Shown in pieces: positions 27,694 to 36,407 of a DNA stretch of 64,000 nt (position 1 is its first letter; every line of letters begins with the position of its first letter). The translations under genes and the position numbers were made by a program. The DNA comes from Treponema parvum (GTDB taxonomy: Bacteria > Spirochaetota > Spirochaetia > Treponematales > Treponemataceae), in contig NZ_CP054257.1 of the NCBI RefSeq assembly GCF_017893945.1, positions 2,562,238 to 2,626,237 on the forward strand. The letters are read 5' to 3'. The notes beneath the pieces were generated by a model. That model was not told the DNA's origin, searched no databases, and was given only the letters and a program-made list of their open reading frames with translations.

Positions 27694-27724
27694 AGCTTAT
27701 CCGCCCTATCTCTATATTATAACC

Positions 27725-28708
27725 TCAAAATAAAAATTTTACCGCCACAGAGTATTCAAAATATTCGGAAGAAAAGCCGTCTTCCGCGTCGACTTTGTAA
27801 TATCCCTTGTCTCTTTCGTTTGATTGATATGCTTTGGAAGTATGAATTTCTCCGGTTACAAGGCATCCTGCTTCCAGTTTAAGCGAAATTTTCTCTTTTA
27901 AACTGTAATTTGCAGCGATCTTCAGTTTTCCGGCGCAAAACTGGTCGTATCCTATATCGACAAAGTAAATGCTCCGCAAAAAATGAGAATCCCGCGACCA
28001 CATGTACACATACGGCGCAACGTATCCTGAAACAGAAAAATTCCATTTGTCGGAAAAAACCCAACTTGCTCCGCAGCCGAGCCAAACATAGACGTCCCGT
28101 CTTTCATAATCTATCACTTTTCCGAAAAAATCCTGGGTCGTGCTGTAGCCGCCACCTGCATTGTAGGGATAAAAATTGTCTCTCCCGTACCAAGCGGTTC
28201 CGTCGCGTCCTGAAAAATACATGTCTTGGTATTCAATGGCGAAAAGAGGAAAAACAAAAATTTTTTCAGACGGGCAAAATTTATAAGCGATTTCTCCGAA
28301 TGACGAAAAACCCGAAACCAGAGAATTGTCGTGTTCGGAATAATTTGTCTTTACGGAACGATTTCCGCCTGGGCGAAGGCCCTGAAGCCAGTCGGAATCC
28401 TGCATATAACCGCAGGAAGCGGGAACGAAGCCTTTTAAATTGACAAGAAAAGAAAATTTTTCGGAAGCGGCTTCAAGGTCTACGCCGTAAAACCACAAAG
28501 GCTTCATATCCCATTCAAGATAACTTAACTTGTCGGAAGAGCCTTTGTCGTAATATGCATATTCGCCCATGCGGCCGTATATGAACCCGAGCGACGCCTC
28601 TGCCGACCACGTCCATTTCTTTTTATCGCTATGACCGCTTTGAGCGCAAACAAGAGCCGTTGCAAATGCAAGAGCTGTCGCTATAAAAAACTTTCGCCGT
28701 TTATTCAT
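27725..28708 (-). CDS. Omptin-family outer-membrane protease
   Basis: A 327-residue protein with a signal peptide (cut near VCAQ) and beta-barrel character ending in LF. It matches omptins: LSYLEWDMKPLWFYG corresponds to the conserved strand, YMQDSDWL gives the Asp pair (104 and 106, as in OmpT Asp83/Asp85), and SRDSHF gives Asp240 and His242 (as OmpT Asp210/His212). All four catalytic positions are kept, so it may be an active surface endopeptidase that cuts at basic residues; substrate preference is inference. GGAAG precedes the ATG. Omptins are best known from enterobacteria, so a spirochaete member is notable. Confidence 0.75.
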   Translation of the reverse strand: MNKRRKFFIATALAFATALVCAQSGHSDKKKWTWSAEASLGFIYGRMGEYAYYDKGSSDKLSYLEWDMKPLWFYGVDLEAASEKFSFLVNLKGFVPASCGYMQDSDWLQGLRPGGNRSVKTNYSEHDNSLVSGFSSFGEIAYKFCPSEKIFVFPLFAIEYQDMYFSGRDGTAWYGRDNFYPYNAGGGYSTTQDFFGKVIDYERRDVYVWLGCGASWVFSDKWNFSVSGYVAPYVYMWSRDSHFLRSIYFVDIGYDQFCAGKLKIAANYSLKEKISLKLEAGCLVTGEIHTSKAYQSNERDKGYYKVDAEDGFSSEYFEYSVAVKFLF

Positions 28709-28742
28709 ATTTTCTTCCGTAATTACGGTTTTAAGTCAAAAT

Positions 28743-29489
28743 TCATTTGAGCGGATCGACCGAAAAAATTTTTTCAAATTGCTTACGCACCGCTTCCATG
28801 TCTCTGGGATACGGAGCTGTAAAACACATCTTTTTTCCGCTTAAAGGATGCGCAAATTCAATACCGTAGGCGTGAAGCGCCAAACGATTTAAAAGAGGTT
28901 TTTCTTCTTCTCCGTCGCCGTGCCAATTACGTTTAACATCGCTCAATCGAACAGGCTTTTGATTTCCGCCGTACAAGGGGTCGCATACGATGAAAAAACC
29001 GTTTTCCGCAAGATGCGCTCGAATTTGATGTGTCCTTCCCGTCCTGGGACGCGCTTCCATCCATGAATAAGGCCCGCATACTCCAAGCAGCCTAAAATCC
29101 GTGACGGAAGGTTTTCCGGAACGCTGATTCGCTACGGTTCTGTGGCGGGAGTCTCCGTCAACCTGTAATTTTAAATCAACGCGCAGAGTTTCCCAAAGCG
29201 GACGCCCGTTTACCAAACAGTGATAAATTTTTTCAACTTCCCTGTTTTCAAACTGCATTGAAAGAGCCTTTTGCGCTTCCGCCGTACGCGCATACACGAT
29301 TATACCGGAAGTATCTTTGTCTATGCGGTGCACTGCGAACAACTTTCCGAATTCTCTTTCTGCGCTTAGATCAAGCCTTGGAGCGGCCGCGTCATAGCGG
29401 TCGGCTGCAACCGAAAGCCCTGATCTTTTATTCAAGACCGCAATATCGTTATCGCAGTATATCACCGTATAATCGGGAACAAATTTCAT
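28743..29489 (-). CDS. RluA-family RNA pseudouridine synthase
   Basis: A 248-residue enzyme with the catalytic Asp in HRIDKDTSG, plus RPRTGRTHQIRAH and CDPLYGG, the RluA signature. It isomerises uridine in rRNA or tRNA; the target cannot be told. No S4 domain precedes the core. A longer frame reaches 29576, but the ATG at 29489 fits both homology (MKFVPDYTVIY) and the promoter. No Shine-Dalgarno is found and the start looks leaderless. Confidence 0.85.
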   Translation of the reverse strand: MKFVPDYTVIYCDNDIAVLNKRSGLSVAADRYDAAAPRLDLSAEREFGKLFAVHRIDKDTSGIIVYARTAEAQKALSMQFENREVEKIYHCLVNGRPLWETLRVDLKLQVDGDSRHRTVANQRSGKPSVTDFRLLGVCGPYSWMEARPRTGRTHQIRAHLAENGFFIVCDPLYGGNQKPVRLSDVKRNWHGDGEEEKPLLNRLALHAYGIEFAHPLSGKKMCFTAPYPRDMEAVRKQFEKIFSVDPLK

Positions 29490-29496
29490 GCTATTA

Positions 29497-29524
29497 AGTA
29501 TAGCAAAAATTTCACTTATTGCAA
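29497..29524 (-). promoter_or_regulatory. Promoter of the rluA-like gene, leaderless arrangement
   Basis: Minus-strand -35 TTGCAA (29519-29524), 16-nt spacer, -10 TATACT (29497-29502) preceded by TGC (extended -10). Seven bases then ATG at 29489. Confidence 0.7.
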
Positions 29525-29722
29525 AAGTGCGGGCATTTGTCTGTATAAAAAAAGCCGCCATAGGCGCTCTTGTCATGTTTTGTCCATATTCATCTTTCCG
29601 TTGCGCAAGAAATTTCGCGCTTCGCCCTCTGCAAAGCGGCGCAGTTAACCCTAATAGGCTGCCCCTGTAGTCGTCTCAGCCTCCATGTCCTGCCAGCCAA
29701 CACACATCCTGCCGTATCCTTC

Positions 29723-29751
29723 TTGCCCTAACCTCGGTTTGCTTATATATT
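29723..29751 (+). promoter_or_regulatory. Promoter of rsmI, leaderless arrangement
   Basis: TTGCCC (29723-29728), 17-nt spacer, TATATT (29746-29751), six bases, then the GTG start at 29758. Confidence 0.6.
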
Positions 29752-29757
29752 TTATCT

Positions 29758-30444
29758 GTGTCTGTCTTATATATGGTAGGAACGCCCATCGGGAACCTCG
29801 GCGACATAACCTTACGGGCGCTTGAAACATTCAAATCCTCAGACTTCGTCGCATGTGAAGACACTCGACACACTCTTCAGCTTTTAAATCATTTTGAAAT
29901 AAAAAAACCTCTTATTTCCTGCCGCGCACAAAACGAACTTTCCGCCGCCGCAAAAATCATTAAACTCCTTGAAGAAGGAAAAAACGTCGCCTACGCAAGC
30001 GACGCGGGAACGCCGGGCATAAGCGATCCGGGCGCCGTGCTGGCGGACAAAGTAAGGAAGGCAGGCTACGATGTAATCCCTATTCCCGGCGTTTCGGCTT
30101 TGACGGCGCTCGTCAGCGTTGCAGGAACAGGGGGAAAAACCATTATCTTCGAAGGCTTTCTTTCTCCGAGCCCCGGAAAACGTAGAAAACGCCTTAAAGA
30201 GCTTTTGCTTACCGAAGAAGCCTTTATCTTATACGAATCGCCTTTCAGAATCTTAAAACTTTTGTCCGATCTTGCCGATATAGAAGGTATGCGCAGAATA
30301 GTAGTCGGCAGGGAACTTACCAAGCTGCATGAAGAAATTATAGAAGGTTCTGCAAAAGAACTTTTTACTAATTTTCAAAAACGTGATATACTTAAAGGAG
30401 AGTTTACCGTTTTTGTTTCCGGCATAAAAAAGTCTCAACTTTAG
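29758..30444 (+). CDS. rsmI: 16S rRNA 2'-O-ribose C1402 methyltransferase
   Basis: A 228-residue SAM-dependent tetrapyrrole-methylase-fold enzyme. N-terminal VGTPIGNLGDITLRAL and the segment ACEDTRHT are diagnostic of RsmI, followed by SDAGTPGISDPG and PIPGVSALTA, then FEGFLSP and LYESPFR. It methylates C1402 in the ribosomal P site. The GTG at 29758 gives the full conserved N-terminus; the first ATG five codons later would cut it. Shorter than E. coli RsmI (286) at the C-terminus. Start appears leaderless and uses GTG. Confidence 0.9.
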   Translation: MSVLYMVGTPIGNLGDITLRALETFKSSDFVACEDTRHTLQLLNHFEIKKPLISCRAQNELSAAAKIIKLLEEGKNVAYASDAGTPGISDPGAVLADKVRKAGYDVIPIPGVSALTALVSVAGTGGKTIIFEGFLSPSPGKRRKRLKELLLTEEAFILYESPFRILKLLSDLADIEGMRRIVVGRELTKLHEEIIEGSAKELFTNFQKRDILKGEFTVFVSGIKKSQL

Positions 30445-30481
30445 AAAAATATTACCGATAATTATATAAAGGCAGGATAAT

Positions 30482-30769
30482 ATGATGATAGATAAAATAG
30501 GAGGAGTTAATCCTCTCAATAACCTTCAAAACACAAAGCGAACCGACGAAACTTCAAGGTATGACGCAGGTTCAGATTCTATTTTTGTGTCCGAAGAAGC
30601 CCAAAAAATGGCCGAATCTTTTTATCTTAAGGAAGTTGCGGATGCAACTCCCGACGTGCGTGCAGATCTTGTCGCCGAAATAAAACAAAAGATAAAAGAT
30701 CCGTCATACCTGAATGCCGACACGATCGGTTCTGCCGCCGACCGTATTCTATCCAGCTTTGGTTTGTAG
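30482..30769 (+). CDS. flgM: Anti-sigma-28 factor FlgM
   Basis: A 95-residue protein with the FlgM pattern: N-terminal IDKIGGVNP, a flexible polar middle, and the sigma-28-binding C-terminal helices (VRADLVAEIKQKI, LNADTIGSAADRIL). FlgM holds FliA until the flagellar hook is finished and is then exported. An AGGCAGG-type site precedes the ATG. A terminator follows, so it forms its own unit. It shows that the organism builds flagella. Confidence 0.85.
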   Translation: MMIDKIGGVNPLNNLQNTKRTDETSRYDAGSDSIFVSEEAQKMAESFYLKEVADATPDVRADLVAEIKQKIKDPSYLNADTIGSAADRILSSFGL

Positions 30770-30824
30770 TCTGCCTTATAGCTTTATAAGGATGTAATAA
30801 TAGGGAATTTAATGGTGTTTTAAC

Positions 30825-30855
30825 AAAAAGGCGGATCTTGTGTTCCGTCTTTTTT
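30825..30855 (+). terminator. Rho-independent terminator after flgM
   Basis: Stem AAAAAGGCGGA / TCCGTCTTTTT (one G-U pair) with an 8-nt loop and a T-run. Confidence 0.8.
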
Positions 30856-30945
30856 ATTAGTGCGAAGGTTCAATCCTCGTTGCCGCTTAAAGTTTCGCAG
30901 CAAAGCTTTGGCTGGGTTGTTGATTGTTTAAAATACGGAAATTTT

Positions 30946-32091
30946 ATGGCTGATTTTATTTTTAAAATTTCACCGAATATTACATTGGGATCATACACGG
31001 CAACCAGACTGGGTCAGTTTTGCCGTGAATGGGGCTCCAAATTCATTGTTATCATAGATCCCGTATTAAAAGACGCCGGCGTTTACGAAAAAATTTTACA
31101 ATCTTTAGACAGCCGCAATCTTGATTTTTTTGTGTTCAGCGAAATTAGCGAAGGCGCTTCTACAAAAGCCATACAGCAGGCTCTCGCCCTTGCAAAAGAT
31201 GCACATGTTCACGGCGTCATAGCGGTGGGCGGAAGCAAGGCTTTGCAGGTAGGGCGGGCCGTAAGCGCTTATTATTATGAAATACAGGATCTTTATTCCT
31301 TTGTAGACGGCTCTTTGCCTTCTTCGGCGTCTCTTCCGCTCATATGTGTTCCCACGACGCCCAGAGCTCCGTTTGTTTTTACGAATTTTATTCCCGTAAC
31401 GGATTCAAGAACGATGAGCATAAAGCTGCTAAAAATTCAAAACGGACTTTGTAAACTTGTCTTATTCGATCCGAATTTAACCGTTACGCTCACCGAAAAC
31501 CAGATTACCTCCATGTCGATTGAAATTCTTTGTCTGGCAATAGAAGCATATCTTTCACCCAAATCAAATTTTTTCAGCGATATGGTAATTGAAAAAGGCA
31601 TAGAATTGCTCAGCTTCGCCCTTGACGGAAATCCTTCCCTTTCGACGACGCCCGCCGAAATCCTTCTTTCTCAAGGAGGATGCTTGGCTTCTTTGGGTTC
31701 TTCATGCAGCTCTATCGGGGCGGCATCTCTGCTTTCTTTGTGTATAAACTCGCGCTTTAGAATTTCACGCTCGCTTACGTCGGCAATTCTTCTTCCCTAC
31801 ATAATCGAAGACGCAGGTCATTTTAAAACGGACAAGATTGTTAAACTGGCGCGCATATTTCGCACGGCGTCGACTTCCGACGCTCCCGAAAATATAGTCG
31901 CCGCCTTTTCAGACAATATAAGACAGAGAATCGCAAAGACGAATCTTCCGCCGAGATTAAAAGATCTGTCATTTTCCGTTGAACAACTATCCCTTGCGGC
32001 CGAAGACGCAGGAGAGCTTGACCTGATAACGTCCCTTCAGAGAAGTATGACTTCCGACGATCTGTTCGATCTTATAAAACTCGCCTATTAG
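30946..32091 (+). CDS. Iron-containing alcohol dehydrogenase homologue without metal ligands
   Basis: A 381-residue protein with the dehydroquinate-synthase-like Fe-ADH fold: GSKFIVIIDP, a partial NAD loop GVIAVGGSKAL, PLICVPTT, LVLFDPNLT, LAIEAYLSP and SAILLP. By alignment to the family pattern, the four metal ligands are changed: the Asp before HAIEA is Glu193, and the three His become Ser261, Leu265 and Arg275. So a redox reaction with a bound metal is unlikely, while the fold and part of the cofactor loop remain. The ATG at 30946 is preferred; the open frame to 30838 overlaps the flgM terminator. Role unknown, possibly a ligand-binding partner. Confidence 0.7.
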   Translation: MADFIFKISPNITLGSYTATRLGQFCREWGSKFIVIIDPVLKDAGVYEKILQSLDSRNLDFFVFSEISEGASTKAIQQALALAKDAHVHGVIAVGGSKALQVGRAVSAYYYEIQDLYSFVDGSLPSSASLPLICVPTTPRAPFVFTNFIPVTDSRTMSIKLLKIQNGLCKLVLFDPNLTVTLTENQITSMSIEILCLAIEAYLSPKSNFFSDMVIEKGIELLSFALDGNPSLSTTPAEILLSQGGCLASLGSSCSSIGAASLLSLCINSRFRISRSLTSAILLPYIIEDAGHFKTDKIVKLARIFRTASTSDAPENIVAAFSDNIRQRIAKTNLPPRLKDLSFSVEQLSLAAEDAGELDLITSLQRSMTSDDLFDLIKLAY

Positions 32092-32102
32092 TCTATAAAA
32101 AA

Positions 32103-32945
32103 ATGATCGACCCGTCCAAAATTTTTCAATTAAAAGGCGGCCAAAAACGCAGAAAACTGGCTCTGTGCTTCGGCTCTCTTGAACGCGATATTGCGGGAAT
32201 CGCCGAAAAAGGAACGGAATATGATTTTCCGCAAATGCCGCGCCGCGAATACATAAAAAACCTTGTAAACATCCTTTTTAAAGATCCTAAATTAAGTCCC
32301 GCAGCTCAAAGCGAACTTCAAAATTTGTTAAACGAAGCTCCTTTTGACGAAAGGCGCGTCTGTAATTGCGCTAAAAATCATCTTTTAGCGATTTTAGGAA
32401 CCTTTCCTGCGGAGTGGGATTTGGTCATAGCGCCGCATTCCGCCCCCGGCTTGCACGGCACTGTAAAAAAACGCTTTTTTTATCCCGGCGTCTTTATCTA
32501 TGCGGAAGACATCCGCTCTCCTTTTAACATAGGCTCAATTTTTCGTACCGCAGAGGCAATGGGCGCACAAAAGATATTTATTTCTCCGGGATGCACGGAC
32601 CCTCTGCAACCAAGGGCCGTACGAAGCGGCATGGGCTGTATCGAAACCTTGGAGTATGAAAAAAGAGCTCTTTCCGAACTGCCTAAAAACATGCCCGTCT
32701 TTGTACTTGAAACGGGCGGAACCGACATAACGGATTTTGTATTCCCGAAGCAGGGGATATGCATAATAGGTTCCGAAGAATTGGGCGTAAGCCCGCAAGC
32801 TCTAAAAACGGCTTCTTACGGCCGCGTTACAATACCTATGAAAGGCCTAAAAGCCTCTCTTAACGTGGGCGTAGCTTTGGGAATATTGATGCAAAAATGG
32901 ACGGAATTCTTGGACAGGGCGGATCGGGCGGCAGCCGTAGATTAA
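32103..32945 (+). CDS. TrmH-type (SPOUT) RNA 2'-O-methyltransferase
   Basis: A 280-residue protein. The SPOUT catalytic domain is in the C-terminal half: AEDIRSPFNIGSIFRTAEA (motif 1, with the conserved Asn and Arg), IIGSEELGVS (motif 2) and IPMKGLKASLNVGVA (motif 3 with the Ser-Leu-Asn-Val knot). The N-terminal about 110 residues are helical and unlike L30e-type targeting domains. It starts 11 bases after the Fe-ADH-like gene and lacks a Shine-Dalgarno, so coupled translation is likely. Target RNA unknown. Confidence 0.85.
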   Translation: MIDPSKIFQLKGGQKRRKLALCFGSLERDIAGIAEKGTEYDFPQMPRREYIKNLVNILFKDPKLSPAAQSELQNLLNEAPFDERRVCNCAKNHLLAILGTFPAEWDLVIAPHSAPGLHGTVKKRFFYPGVFIYAEDIRSPFNIGSIFRTAEAMGAQKIFISPGCTDPLQPRAVRSGMGCIETLEYEKRALSELPKNMPVFVLETGGTDITDFVFPKQGICIIGSEELGVSPQALKTASYGRVTIPMKGLKASLNVGVALGILMQKWTEFLDRADRAAAVD

Positions 32946-32980
32946 ATAAAAATATCCGCCGCCAATAGAAAAAGCCTGAT

Positions 32981-34480
32981 TCAGTCGTTTTCTTTTTCAA
33001 GCGCCTGTCCGAGTTTTTTTACAATGCGGTCGAACTGTTCCTGTGACTCGATGTGAAACATTTCAAGCAGAGATTCGTCTATCTGGTAAAAATCTATATT
33101 TCCGTCGTAATAGTCCACCATCAGTGACGCAAGCGAAATCAAAGACGTCAGTTTTCTATACGCTTCCGGCGCCTGATCCGGGTCGTGATGATAGCGGATC
33201 ACATTTGTTATGACTTCAGGGAAATTCCACCTTTCCGTTATCATAGCGCCTATTTCACCGTGGTTTACGCCTGCAATCATAAGTTCAAAAACCGGAACGG
33301 GGATGTCTTTTTCCGAAAATTTATTCCTCAAGTCGTTTATAAGGTTGGGATGCGCCGTCTGAAAAAGCAGTTTTCCTATGTCATGCAGCAGTCCGCATAT
33401 GTAAGAATCGTCTATGAGCTGTCTTTCCGAAGAACAATAATTCCGCGCCATATTGTATGAAAAAAAGGCGACTTTTTGGGCGTTTTCCCAAATTTTTCTT
33501 TTGACCTTATCGTTTCCGGGAGCAAGGGTTTCCATTGAACCGATTGAAAATAAAAGGTTTTTTATTCCGCGTATTCCGATAAGTTTTACCGCGTCCGCAA
33601 CATTATGACAGGGAGTCGCAAGCGCAAAGGCCGCAGAATTTACCAAATGCAGCAATTCAGTGGTCAAAGAAACGTCGCTGCTTATGGCCGCGGCAATATC
33701 CGACATCTTTGAATCCGGATCGTTCAAAAGGCGGTTTATCTTAGTGATATGTTCAGGGAATTGCGGAATTTCGTTTATGGATTTTACGAATTCTGCGGAA
33801 AGTTTTGTGAGGCTGTCCTGTGTTTCTTTATTAAGAGGAAGCGTTATTCTCGTTATCGTTTCACCGTCTTGGCAAAGAGTTTGGAAATTTTCTTCGGTAA
33901 GCCCGATCTTTGAAAGCATGAGGATCATAATTATGAGCCCCAGCCCCGCTCCTTCTGAGCTGTCAAGTATTTGCGAAATCGCCTCGTTTATGGAAGTGTA
34001 CTGCTGTGCGCGGGAAAGCTTGTCATGGACGCGCTTGTATTCAAAAACGGTCATTTCGGCATTATTACGGACTTCTATTCTTATTTTGTCTTTTCGCATT
34101 TGAAGTCTGAATTTCACATAAAGCCCGGCTTTTTTTTGCAACTCAAGATAATAATTGATGTTTTTCATCGTATCTTCTTTAAAAGTCGCCATTCCTTTTT
34201 CGTAGTCGCCGATATTATTTATATCCAGATTTTTTGTCCGAAAATATACGCGTTTCGTATTGGCTTTTTTCGCATTGGTTATCAGTTCGCTCAAACAATA
34301 GCTTAAATATTCTATCATTTGTTTTTGGCCCAATTCGGTCAAAAAAACGGTCAAAACTTCCGTCATATATACTTCAACATCATGCGGCAAAGTATATGTT
34401 GTTATTGAAAGAGGGACGCCGGTTTCTATCGCCATCCGTATTTTAGAACGATCCACTGTAACCTTATTCGAATTCTCCAT
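32981..34480 (-). CDS. HDOD-domain protein with N-terminal GHKL-like ATPase region
   Basis: A 499-residue cytoplasmic protein. Residues about 60-220 look like a histidine-kinase-type ATP-binding fold: SELITNAKKANTKRV (N-box) and SSEGAGLGLII (G-box). Residues about 230-430 are an HDOD domain: INEIPQFPEHITKIN, SSDVSLTTELLHLVNSAAF, GIRGIKNLL, then GLLHDIGKLL and RYHHDP, so the HD residues are kept. HDOD proteins act in signalling and motility. The pairing of an anti-sigma-type or kinase-type ATPase with HDOD is unusual. AGAAGGG supports the ATG at 34480 rather than 34489. Confidence 0.7.
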   Translation of the reverse strand: MENSNKVTVDRSKIRMAIETGVPLSITTYTLPHDVEVYMTEVLTVFLTELGQKQMIEYLSYCLSELITNAKKANTKRVYFRTKNLDINNIGDYEKGMATFKEDTMKNINYYLELQKKAGLYVKFRLQMRKDKIRIEVRNNAEMTVFEYKRVHDKLSRAQQYTSINEAISQILDSSEGAGLGLIIMILMLSKIGLTEENFQTLCQDGETITRITLPLNKETQDSLTKLSAEFVKSINEIPQFPEHITKINRLLNDPDSKMSDIAAAISSDVSLTTELLHLVNSAAFALATPCHNVADAVKLIGIRGIKNLLFSIGSMETLAPGNDKVKRKIWENAQKVAFFSYNMARNYCSSERQLIDDSYICGLLHDIGKLLFQTAHPNLINDLRNKFSEKDIPVPVFELMIAGVNHGEIGAMITERWNFPEVITNVIRYHHDPDQAPEAYRKLTSLISLASLMVDYYDGNIDFYQIDESLLEMFHIESQEQFDRIVKKLGQALEKEND

Positions 34481-34662
34481 AACGCACATACCCTTCTATA
34501 TATAAAATATATCACGTTATATATAAAATTAAAACAAAAAAATAAAAATTCTCCAATATATCCGATATATCCGATATATTTAAAACTTTTTTGTGTCGTT
34601 TACATCAGCAGGCCAGGGGCTTCTTCAGGCGGAGTTTTGCGGCGCAGCGTTTTATCCATAAA

Positions 34663-35535
34663 TTAAAACTGAATCGTGTCAGGGTCGCGCACGGGAACGA
34701 TGCCCGTGTCCTTGAGTGTCCCGATCAGGCTGCATTCCCTTTCCGTCAATTCAAATGAAAAAACATCCGCATTTTGCCGAATTCTGTCGGCTTTTACCGA
34801 TTTCGGAAGCGGAAGGAAACCCTGCTGCAAACACCATCTGACGCACACTTGAGCCACCGACGTTTTATGTTCGTCCGCTATCTTTTTCATTTGCTCGTTT
34901 TCAAGGATAAGACCCGTCCCCATGGGACTGTAAGCTTCAAGCAGCATTCCCTGCGATCTGCTGTACGAAACCGTTTCCGGCTGTGTTATTCCGGGACAAA
35001 GTTTTATCTGGTTTATCACGGGCTTAATCTCCGCCGTTTTTAAAAGTTCTTCAATATGGTGCTGCCTGAAATTGCTTATCCCTAAAGAACGGATCTTTCC
35101 TTCGCGGACGGCTTCTTCCATAGCTTTGTATGCGCCGGCGTTGGCTGTTTGCCATACGGAGCGCGTTTTAATGGGATTCGGCCAGTGTATCAGATATAAA
35201 TCCAAATATTTTAAATTTAAATCTTTTAAAGATTTTTCTATCGCAGCCTTGGCTTCTTCATACCCGTGATCGTTGTTATGTAATTTTGTAGCAATATAAA
35301 GATCTTCTCTTTTGCATTTGCCCTGTTTCAAAAATTCGCTTACGGCTTTACCCACGCTTGCTTCATTGCCGTACGCGGCGGCGGTATCTATGTGACGGTA
35401 CCCGCATTCCAGCGCTGCAAGAACCGCGTCATAACATTCTTCACCGTCTTTCGACTGCCAAGTTCCGAAACCTATACACGGTATTTCATTTCCGTCGGAA
35501 AGTTTGTATTTATCGGTAAGGGATTTAAAATTCAT
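34663..35535 (-). CDS. Aldo/keto reductase
   Basis: A 290-residue NADPH-dependent oxidoreductase of the AKR5-like group. The catalytic tetrad is visible: Asp in HIDTAAAYGNE, Tyr in the same motif, Lys in ATKLHNN and His in LIHWPNP. Cofactor-binding PLPKSVKADRIRQN is near residue 245. A strong AGGAGG site precedes the ATG. Substrate (2,5-diketogluconate, methylglyoxal or other carbonyls) cannot be told. Confidence 0.9.
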   Translation of the reverse strand: MNFKSLTDKYKLSDGNEIPCIGFGTWQSKDGEECYDAVLAALECGYRHIDTAAAYGNEASVGKAVSEFLKQGKCKREDLYIATKLHNNDHGYEEAKAAIEKSLKDLNLKYLDLYLIHWPNPIKTRSVWQTANAGAYKAMEEAVREGKIRSLGISNFRQHHIEELLKTAEIKPVINQIKLCPGITQPETVSYSRSQGMLLEAYSPMGTGLILENEQMKKIADEHKTSVAQVCVRWCLQQGFLPLPKSVKADRIRQNADVFSFELTERECSLIGTLKDTGIVPVRDPDTIQF

Positions 35536-35653
35536 TTATCTTCCTCCTAGACAACTAAGGATAGCAAATATTTATTTTTTATTAAAGTCTTAGAAAATGG
35601 CAGAAAGCGTTTATGATTCGCAGCTATGACGCGCGACTATGAGCGCAAGCATG

Positions 35654-35720
35654 CCCTGGCGCTTCTTGCGCCGGGGTTGTTAATTGGAATTACTGCATCA
35701 TGCTGCGGGAGCATCCCGCA
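35654..35720. repeat. Two short hairpins downstream of the RelBE-type pair
   Basis: CCCTGGCGC / GCGCCGGGG (35654-35676, one G-U pair) and TGCGGGA / TCCCGCA (35704-35720, 3-nt loop). The second lies just after the toxin stop and may end that transcript, though it lacks a U-run. Confidence 0.4.
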
Positions 35721-35731
35721 TTGGTACTTCG

Positions 35732-36049
35732 TTATTTGTTTAATTCTTCTTCAATATTTCTTCCACCATATATTACACGAATAATATAAACTTTTTTATC
35801 CGATTCGGATGGTATGTAAAAAATCAAAAATTTATCAACAGGCATAACGCGCAAGCCCTTACTGCACCAAGGTTCTTTTTGATATGCTCTAAAACGCTTA
35901 GGCATTTGATCAAGGCTCATAATACCATCTTTTAGTCTCATTAATTGCCGAGCGGCAGCTTTAGGTGAAAACAACTTAAAGGCAATATATTCGTAAATGG
36001 CTCTTAAATCGGATTCTGCATGGCTGGAAATTTCGATTTTATATGTCAT
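35732..36049 (-). CDS. RelE/ParE-superfamily toxin
   Basis: A 105-residue basic protein with the ParE/RelE plan: N-terminal strand YKIEISSHAESDLRAIYEYI, helix with SPKAAARQLMRL, MPKRFRAY, LRVMPVDKFLIFY and a C-terminal YIIRVIYGGRNIE. Members either cut mRNA on ribosomes or poison gyrase; the sequence alone does not settle which. ATG overlaps the antitoxin stop (ATGA), the usual two-gene coupling; a TTG two codons upstream is a weaker choice. Confidence 0.85.
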   Translation of the reverse strand: MTYKIEISSHAESDLRAIYEYIAFKLFSPKAAARQLMRLKDGIMSLDQMPKRFRAYQKEPWCSKGLRVMPVDKFLIFYIPSESDKKVYIIRVIYGGRNIEEELNK

Positions 36050-36351
36050 ATACAATAATCTTTTTGAATCTTATCAAAAACTTCTGCCGCTGCTTTTTTA
36101 TTTCCATTCGTTATATCTGAATAGCCTTTCATAAGTTCTCTATTTAAATCTTCTTCAGTTAAATCTGCTAAAACAAGAGGAGACGTTGCCGGAAGTTTTA
36201 AATCAAAAGGAATGCCCCGGGTTAAAATTATTTGTTTATAAAACATCGTTATTGCATTAGATGCAGGAATTCCAAGTGAATCTAAAATAATTTCAGCCTG
36301 CTCTTTTATTTCAGGTTCAATTCTTGCATAAAGATTTGCTGTTTTTGCCAT
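36046..36351 (-). CDS. RelB/DinJ-family antitoxin
   Basis: A 101-residue antitoxin. The N-terminal ribbon-helix-helix reads KTANLYARIEPEIKEQAE, ILDSLGIPASNAITMFYKQI, and the segment RGIPFDLKLP is typical of RelB/DinJ; the acidic C-terminal half should wrap the toxin. GGAGA lies before the ATG. The pair has its own promoter with an overlapping palindrome, fitting autoregulation. Confidence 0.9.
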   Translation of the reverse strand: MAKTANLYARIEPEIKEQAEIILDSLGIPASNAITMFYKQIILTRGIPFDLKLPATSPLVLADLTEEDLNRELMKGYSDITNGNKKAAAEVFDKIQKDYCI

Positions 36352-36368
36352 TTTTTCTCCAAAACTGC

Positions 36369-36407
36369 TAATATCTATATTATACGCTCATGTGCTTACA
36401 AAGGCAA
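36369..36407 (-). promoter_or_regulatory. Promoter and likely operator of the RelBE-type operon
   Basis: Minus-strand -35 TTGCCT (36402-36407), 17-nt spacer, -10 TATAAT (36379-36384). The palindrome TAATAT-CT-ATATTA (36369-36382) covers the -10, as expected for a ribbon-helix-helix repressor site. Confidence 0.6.
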
